From Oikopleura dioica (taxonomy: Eukaryota > Chordata > Appendicularia > Copelata > Oikopleuridae), in contig OU015567.1 of NCBI GenBank assembly GCA_907165135.1, positions 253,001 through 317,000 on the forward strand: a DNA stretch of 64,000 nt. Reading direction: 5' to 3'. Below, one piece after another: positions 58,160 to 64,000 of the stretch. Under the pieces are notes generated by a model. It saw only the letters and a program-made list of their open reading frames with translations. It had not been told where the DNA came from and made no database searches. The translations under genes were made by a program, and so were the position numbers. Within the stretch, counting starts at the first letter, position 1; the number at the start of each line of letters is the position of its first letter.

Positions 58160-59230
58160 ACACCATTGTTTCGTAATGCAAAGGTTAGAACTGCTTTCAA
58201 GCTAGCTAGAAACAAACACGATTAGTTTCTGTGCGAGTCTTCTAAATCTGATCTCGAAAATGAAATTGTCTCAAAGGTGTCGGACAAGGCGACATTTGAC
58301 GCATTTAGAAGGAGCTGACCCAAATGGAATTTATAAATGCGGTCTCATCTGAAGCTAAAATCCTTTCTTGGATAGGCATTCTTATATCCAAATCCAAAGA
58401 ACGCAGTTTGAAGCATTTGACGTCAGATATTTTTTTTTATTTTTTAAAATTTTTCATTGATTCTTGAATTATTCTTTGATCTATAAAAGAATATCCAAAA
58501 ATTATTTTGCATATTTTTCGTTCAGTTTTGACCCGATCAAAACAATGGTCCCATATCAATTCAAATTCAGATTTCATGCAGGGACCTTTGATTCAAAACC
58601 GCAAACAAGAATCTCTATCAATGAGGATTTGCATGACTCAGAGCTTTAGAAAATGGTCAAAGTCGAACAACTCGAACTTGCGCTCTGAAACCTGATCTCG
58701 GAATACAGGATTCCGACTCTTGTGTAGAAAACCTGAGTCAGGATCCTGAGAAAGCTTCGATAAGCGGCTTTGGAAGAAATTTGAATTAGCAATTTTAGGA
58801 TCTTTACTGAATTTTCGGCTCGGCAACCTGCGAAAAAAACCTGACTCAGGGTCTGATTGAACCTGTTTTTGATGATCATCATTTTTTGTTCAAACTTTGA
58901 TTAAACAATAATACATATTTTGCATAGAAATTTGTCGAGAAGAAAAATGGTCGATTGCGATTTTTAATGAGCTTTGATTTAATTGTCGATCCACGCTGGC
59001 GCTATTTTCATAAGATCTCATGATCGCGCGTTCCACGTGCACTCGCGCGCCACCTCTTCCGCTCAACCTGGCGAATCCAAATGAACATGTTACGCTCCTA
59101 ACCGGTATTTCCTAGAAACAATCCGACTTTTTGAAACGCTCAAAAATAGCTGTCAAAAGAAAGAGAAATCGAAAATAAAAAAAACACGAGTCGTTGTTGA
59201 TTTCAGTCGCTCAAAATCGAATTGCAGAGC
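58160..59230. other. Intergenic, repeats only
   Basis: Contains palindromic family sequences at 58686-58858 and a GC-richer stretch near 59030-59070 just before the Gfi gene, possibly its promoter. The small frame at 58545-58650 (MVPYQFKFRFHAGTF) has no support as a gene. Confidence 0.4.
58686..58858. repeat. Two palindromic family copies, partial
   Basis: TGTGTAGAAAACCTGAGTCAGGATCCTGAGAAAGC at 58721 and GGCTCGGCAACCTGCGAAAAAAACCTGACTCAGGGTC at 58817. Both are in the same orientation, so this is probably two half elements. Confidence 0.6.
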
Positions 59231-59233
59231 AGA

Positions 59234-61981
59234 ATGTGCATTACAGAAGTTTTTCGACCGTTTGAGATTGAAGATGAAAAAAGAACAAGCGAAAGTGAAG
59301 ATTCTGGGGTCAATTCTTCTTCAGGTAAAAATTCTGAAAAAAAAATTTTTTTTTTGAAAATCGGAAAAATGACGATTTCTTGTCGAAAATTTTTAATGTT
59401 GGTATTTTTTTTAGAAAATATAATTTTTCGTTGTTCTTTTATAAAAATGAAATTTTGCCAAATTTCTGAAAAGAAAGAAGAAAATCAAATTCGGTCATAT
59501 TAATCGGCTTGTGTGGCTCAACTGTGGAGATCTAAACTGTGGTCATTCAACGTCGTTTACGCGGTTTTACAGATTCCGCGCTTGAATAATTTTCCTATTC
59601 AAAGTTGCCAGCGTTTAATTTGACCGTGACCTTTTTTTTAATTTATCCCCGTTATAATCAAAAATGAGAAAAATACAATTTATAAAAAAAAACAATTATT
59701 TTTAATTTCTCCATCATTTCAATTCAGAAGACAAGTCGATCCCTTCACCGACCTTTTTCATCCCCAGCTCTTCTTCAAGCAACACAGACGAAGAAATCGA
59801 AGAAGAAATCGTCAGTTCCGCGCCGATCCGAAATTCTAGCGTCTGGCGGCCGCCCGTCGAGGAGTTCAACTCTTCTCCATCCATTCTTGGTTCCAAACAA
59901 CCCATTTTTCGGAGACGGGAAAATTTACATTTGAATTCAGAAAATAGTGAAAACGAAGCAAAACTCCGCGTGGCCTACAATTCCCACTTCCACAATAATC
60001 ATCGCGCTTCTTCCTTATTTTCCGATATTCTTTCCCAGCGGCTTTTTCACCAGGTATTGTCAAAAGAAAAAAGTTTTAATCAAGCAAATTTTTAGAATCA
60101 GATCATTCATCAGAACTTCCTGGCCAGAGCAAATATGGGCTACTCTTCGCACCCTCATTTTTCCATGATTTCTTCAGCGGCATCAAGCAGAAGTATCAAA
60201 AAAGAAAAGGTACATTTATAAAAATAAGGACCTCCCCCCTCCCACAGCCAAAAAAACGAAGCCTGCGGGGGTGGGGGGGGGTTGATTTCTTTAGGCCCCA
60301 AGGCTTGGGCATCAGTGTCCTTTATTTGATGAGAGAAGTTGATATTGACTGATTTCTTATCATAAATTGTGGCGAAAAAAGGTTTTAAAAAGATTCACGT
60401 AATAAAAATGGGATCTGTCCAGAAATGTGTTTAGAACTTTCCAAAGAGACCCTAATGAAGTAATTCGGTTTTGGGCAAAAGGTCGCCGCGTGCAACGGGC
60501 GCCGCGAAAATGTCACGCTGCCCCACCGCCGCCGCCCTAGCCAAAAAAAAAGTGATACTTAACAACTTCATTCTCTCGCATTAAATAATGCATATGAAGA
60601 TTTTTTATCATGGCAAAGGTCCAAGAAATCAAAAAAAAATAAATTTTCGATGGTTTAATTAGTGACACTAAAGAACCATTATCTTGAAAAAAAACACTTA
60701 CTTGACCCCAGATGACCCCAAGTGACCCCAAGTTGACCTCTACTGATCTTATATATATTTACAGTTAAAACTTAACCGTTACTGTATTTTGATCACTGTA
60801 GAATGTATTTTGACCGGATTTCTGGCTTTGACCCCAACTTTGCAACACCTCCACCACTTTCAAGACCCCCGGGACATATTTTTCTGCATTCCAAAATGAT
60901 TGTCAGACCCTTCGCTACAATCTGGTATACACAATCTCGTCTTAGAACCCTTGTACGCCCTCAAAAAATAAATCGCAACGGTACTACCGGAATTTCTTAG
61001 ATTTTTGGACTTCTGGGGTCCCTAAATGCCCTTGGGGAACCAAATGACCCCACACTATTTATAGTTAAAATGATCCCCAGGTTCTGGAGATTTAAAAACT
61101 GTATTATGTTCCCCCTCTAATTGTTTGTTACATTATTTTCAGGTTTACGACTGCCACATTTGCCACAAGCAATTCAAGCGCTCCTCCACCCTGTCAACAC
61201 ATTTGCTGATCCACAGCGACACTCGACCTTATCCGTGTCCGTTTTGCGGCAAACGCTTCCACCAAAAATCCGACATGAAGAAACACACTTATGTTCACAC
61301 AGGTTACCATCTACATTTCTAAAAATCAAATATTCCCGGCCCTGTTTTATCGACTAAAAGGATTATGACAAAATGATGATTCTAATCCAATGAAGATTAG
61401 GCTCCATCCAGCCGAGCTTTGAGCACCTAGAAATATAAACACTCTTTCAGGGGAAAAACCGCATTCTTGCAGAATCTGTGGAAAGAACTTCAGCCAGTCG
61501 AGCAATTTAATAACGCATATGAGGAAACATCAAGGTAAAGACACGATAGAAAAACGCTCGCAGTTAATAAAAATTTTTTAGTCAGAAATTTAGGGGTAGG
61601 GTAAAAAAATAAAGTCAAAAAATAATGAGCCCTAACCCTAACCCTAAAAAGAGGGGACTTGTCAGGAATCGACAAAATATCGACAGATTTTGCGTGGAAA
61701 TTTTCAACCAATCAGAAGCCTGGATTCGGCTAGCCGGCCAATCAGCGGCCAATTGGCCGCCTACGCAAAATCTGTCGAATTTTTTTGTCGGTTACTGACG
61801 CCAACCCTTAAAAGTCACCAGAAAGTGAACAATCATTGAAAAAAAAACAGATTTTGAATAAATTTTTGAGAAAATATTTTCAGGTGTGAAGCCATTTGCA
61901 TGCGGATCATGTGGCGAAACTTTTCAGCGAAAAATCGACCTGCGAAAACACGAAGATGCCGTTCACATGAAAGAATCCTAA
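59234..61981 (+). CDS. GFI1: Gfi1/senseless zinc-finger transcription factor
   Basis: A nuclear DNA-binding repressor family controlling blood and sensory cell fate. Exons: 59234-59324, 59728-60055, about 60098-60210, 61143-61302, 61451-61534 and 61884-61981, all GT-AG. The N-terminal part is acidic and Ser-rich. Five or more C2H2 fingers follow: [71 protein letters not shown] and [17 protein letters not shown]. The linker HSDTRPYPC and the QKSDMKKH helix are hallmarks of Gfi1/senseless. A SNAG repressor motif (MPRSFL-type) is not at this start ([13 protein letters not shown]), so it is lost, divergent or in an unseen exon. The intron 60211-61142 is unusually long and holds tandem GACCCCAAGT units; another carries a MITE. 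Confidence 0.9.
60225..60290. repeat. G/C-homopolymer tract in a Gfi1 intron
   Basis: CCTCCCCCCTCCCACAGCC is followed by GCGGGGGTGGGGGGGGGTTG, able to form a hairpin or G-quadruplex. It is the most GC-skewed spot of the gene. Confidence 0.5.
61653..61803. mobile_element. MITE with GTCAGGAATCGAC ends, copy 2
   Basis: Homologous to 42332-42477, with CGACAGATTTTGCGTGG inverted at the right and ACCAATCAGAAGCCTGG in the middle. TAACCCTAACCCTAA lies just to the left. Located in the Gfi1 intron 61535-61883. Confidence 0.75.
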
Positions 61982-62135
61982 ATCCATCCCCTCGCCGGCC
62001 TTAAAAATGCTCAATGCTTTATGTTCCTGTTTTTGAAATCAAGGAAGAAAAAAATCGAACATAAAAGTTGAAAAACAAACAATTCGCTTCATTCACTGCT
62101 TCTTTTTTCTGTAAATTTCAATAAAAAAAAGTATT

Positions 62136-62629
62136 TTATTCGTTTTTGGAAAGAAGTGGAGTAACGACGCCAGAAGTACTTCCAGGATGACCAGCGCTAG
62201 AAGAGCTCGGGAGACGATGGACCGTGGAAGTTCTAGATCTTCGTGGAGGAATGACCCCTTCGTGTTCAAGCTCTATTCTTCGCAGTTCTCGCTTGATTTC
62301 TGCTTTTCGCTGGATGATTTTTTTCTCGTAGCCGTCGAATTTCATCCACCAGATCATGACAGCCCCGACTAAGCGGAAAGTTGAAATTTTAACTTTTAAA
62401 GGAAAATGGTTAAATTCCAAATGCGCTGAAAACTTACCAACAAGAATGAACCACAAACCAACTCCGGCAGCAAAGAAGACTTGCCAGTCCTAATCAAAGC
62501 TTTAAAATTTTACTGATAAGAAAATTGAAAATTTAGATTTTTCGCGAAGGCTGCTTGCTTTTTCTCTTTTTCTAAGCTCCGTTCCTGGTAGTAAGAACTG
62601 AAAGTATGGCTTTTCTCAAAGTATCTCAT
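62136..62629 (-). CDS. Small single-pass membrane protein
   Basis: The likely start at 62629 gives MRYFEKSHTFSSYYQERSLEKEKKQ. Then come WQVFFAAGVGLWFILVGAVMIWWMKF (a membrane helix spanning a GT-AG intron at 62370-62437), a basic coiled segment (YEKKIIQRKAEIKRELRRIELEHE) and a Ser/Thr-rich tail ending LLSKNE at 62136. The junction before WQVFFAA has no GT donor that keeps the frame, so exon 1 is provisional. Family not recognised. Ends convergently with the Gfi gene. Confidence 0.55.
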
Positions 62630-62639
62630 TTTCCTTCAA

Positions 62640-62979
62640 TTTCGTCAAATGTTTGAAGGTCAGCCTCAATGGTATAAATAAATCTGAGGGCAATGGGCGG
62701 CTTTTGTCCGTGACGAAATCGTAAAATTGGTCAAGATGTATTTTTTATTGATCAGAACCGCCTAAAAATGGAAGACAAGGAAATGCTGAAAGATAATTTG
62801 CCCGGCAGCAATTATTTACTCTAATGCAGAAAAACTCTGAAAATAATTAAGAAAGATAACTTAAATGTTTTAAGTTAAAACTGTCTTTTTTTTTAAAGAT
62901 AAGTAATGTTTTCTTTTATTTAGAGTAAATCATATGAGTAAAAGCTCATGTATATATCTGACTGGCGAAGCTTCAGGTC
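62640..62979. other. Intergenic between divergent small genes
   Basis: AT-rich, no coding signal. It separates the divergent small membrane protein gene and paralogue E, so both promoters should be here. Confidence 0.4.
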
Positions 62980-64000
62980 ATGAAAATAGCTCCAAACATT
63001 GAAATGCGTGAACTCGCTCCAGAAAGAAAATCCATCATGGATTACCCAAAATGTCGAAAAAGAGAACTTTGACCTTCTCCTTTTCTCTCAATTATTATAC
63101 TTGGCTTTACTTGTCAACCAAGAAAACACTTCTGACTTTCAGAGAATGGTTGTTGACGAGGAAACTAATATAAATTTTGGGCAAATAAGCCGTATAAAAA
63201 TACAGGTATTTGAGTAATACGAAAATTAAGTATTAGCAATAAAAAAGTGTATGGATTGCAAATGCGTTGGAACCTTGCGAAAAACTGGTGACAAAGTCAT
63301 TCTTTTGACCGAAGAAGTTCTCTCTTCCCGCAGTATCCACACGCAAAAGGCAGATCTAAAGAACAAACATTTCAAAAAGAAGATAAATGGAAAAATTAGC
63401 CTTGCTCAGCATGGATTCGCAACGAATAAGCAAATGACAAGTTACTTGACGCTTGGTTCTCTTTTTTGGATAACGATCATGATAATAGGTACCGCTTTTA
63501 CAATAGCTTGCTAAAGTTAATGACTTCCGCAGCGAATTTAATTTCCTTGGAGAAATCCCGAGGAGAAACTACTTTCCTTACATCGACTTGTCATCGAAAC
63601 TACAAACAATGCGTTCAAGTAGAATCCATGGACATATGCGGCCATCTGATGAAGCAATGCCATTTCACTCAAGAGTTCATCCTTCCAAAGCCGGTGGCGG
63701 TGCTGAAACCGACAGAAAAAGACGATTTGCAATTCTCCAAAGAAGAAAACATGGTGAACCTGCGCCGCTGCAAAAAGAAAAAGTTTTACGACCAAAAAGT
63801 GTGCCGCCATCTCTGCGCAAATACGCTGATTTTGAAATCAACGAGGACCCATCCCATCACGCCTTGTGAATCCATTTGTTTTGAGCTGACCCGATCTTCA
63901 GAGTCTGCTTGAGACGTTTGTCCAACGGAAAAATATTGTAGACTGGGATGCCCTTGTCCTTTTTATCAGTGCGAAAAAACTTCGAACGACCAGAAATTCG
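62980..64000 (+). CDS. Cys-rich membrane protein E, partial at window end
   Basis: Paralogue of gene D at 18.8-19.9 kb. Exons: 62980-63206 (MKIAPNIEMRELAPERKS), 63249-63487 (CMDCKCVGTLRKTGDK, membrane helix YLTLGSLFWITIMIIG) and 63532 onward (CHRNYKQC, VCRHLC, PCESIC, CPTEKYCRLGCPCPFYQCE). The first exon is read in two frames; dropping one A from the AAAAA run near 63060 would unite them, suggesting a homopolymer error. At 63911 a TGA replaces the GGA of gene D, but the Cys pattern continues beyond it to the window end. The gene is either a pseudogene, read through, or affected by a base error. The 3' end is outside the window. Confidence 0.65.

Noticed and set aside
1-64000. CRISPR arrays, operons with ribosome-binding sites, prophage
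   Set aside because: The sequence is eukaryotic with spliced genes; no regularly spaced repeat-spacer array was seen.

Overview
This is eukaryotic, animal DNA. Genes are split by many very short introns (about 35-60 bp) and lie on both strands at short spacing. Short TTAGGG arrays occur, and the genes include bilaterian or chordate families: a Gfi1/senseless zinc-finger factor, amnionless, a GT31 galactosyltransferase, a DEG/ENaC-type channel, C-type lectins, an LRR receptor and Thr-rich mucin-like proteins. The tiny introns, frequent threonine stalks, a few introns that seem to need non-GT boundaries, and introns filled with small inverted-repeat elements suggest an appendicularian (larvacean) tunicate. 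That is an inference; another small-genome metazoan is not excluded. The supplied open frames are mostly single exons, so I joined exons by hand using reading frame, phase and splice signals.

Layout. 1-3.3 kb: no clear gene, palindromic repeats. 3.4-6.6 kb: a hAT-type DNA transposon with 8-bp target duplication, matching ends and a spliced transposase gene. 6.8-7.6 kb: a giant foldback element. 8.0-10.2 kb (-): Kelch-like gene A. 10.2-16.8 kb: a gag-only LTR-retrotransposon-like element on the minus strand with 1.69-kb terminal repeats and five CCHC knuckles. 16.6-17.8 kb (-): unrecognised exons, disrupted. 18.8-19.9 kb (-): Cys-rich single-pass membrane protein D. 20-22 kb: MITE cluster. 23.9-29.0 kb: amnionless. 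29.6-33.1 kb: Ly6-like mucin-stalked protein, then a kinase-like protein. 33.2-37.2 kb (-): a secreted Cys-rich protein and two C-type lectin genes. 37.5-41.0 kb: LRR/mucin-like/transmembrane receptor. 41.2-42.7 kb (-): unrecognised gene. 43.1-45.2 kb: GT31 glycosyltransferase. 45.8-47.9 kb: Kelch-like gene B, a paralogue of A. 49.1-50.3 kb: small membrane protein. 50.5-54.1 kb (-): disordered cytoplasmic protein. 55.2-56.9 kb: DEG/ENaC-like channel. 57.3-58.2 kb: coiled-coil protein. 59.2-62.0 kb: Gfi1/senseless. 62.1-62.6 kb (-): small membrane protein. 63.0-64.0 kb: paralogue of D, cut by the window end.

The most interesting pattern is the relation between mobile elements and introns. A palindromic family (ends near GGCTCGGCAACCTGTGTAGA, inner CTGAGTCAGG arms) occurs at least eight times and repeatedly sits in introns. 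In the GT31 gene and in amnionless its ends appear to supply the splice sites, once with a 6-bp target duplication. A second MITE family (AGGGTGGACAAATC ends) forms another GT31 intron, and three TTAA-flanked MITEs and a GGTGTCA...TGACACC-type MITE sit in introns or between genes. This looks like intron creation by several MITE families.

Sequence quality matters. The two retroelement repeats differ mainly at homopolymers, and several genes carry single-base homopolymer frameshifts, so some apparent lesions may be assembly errors.
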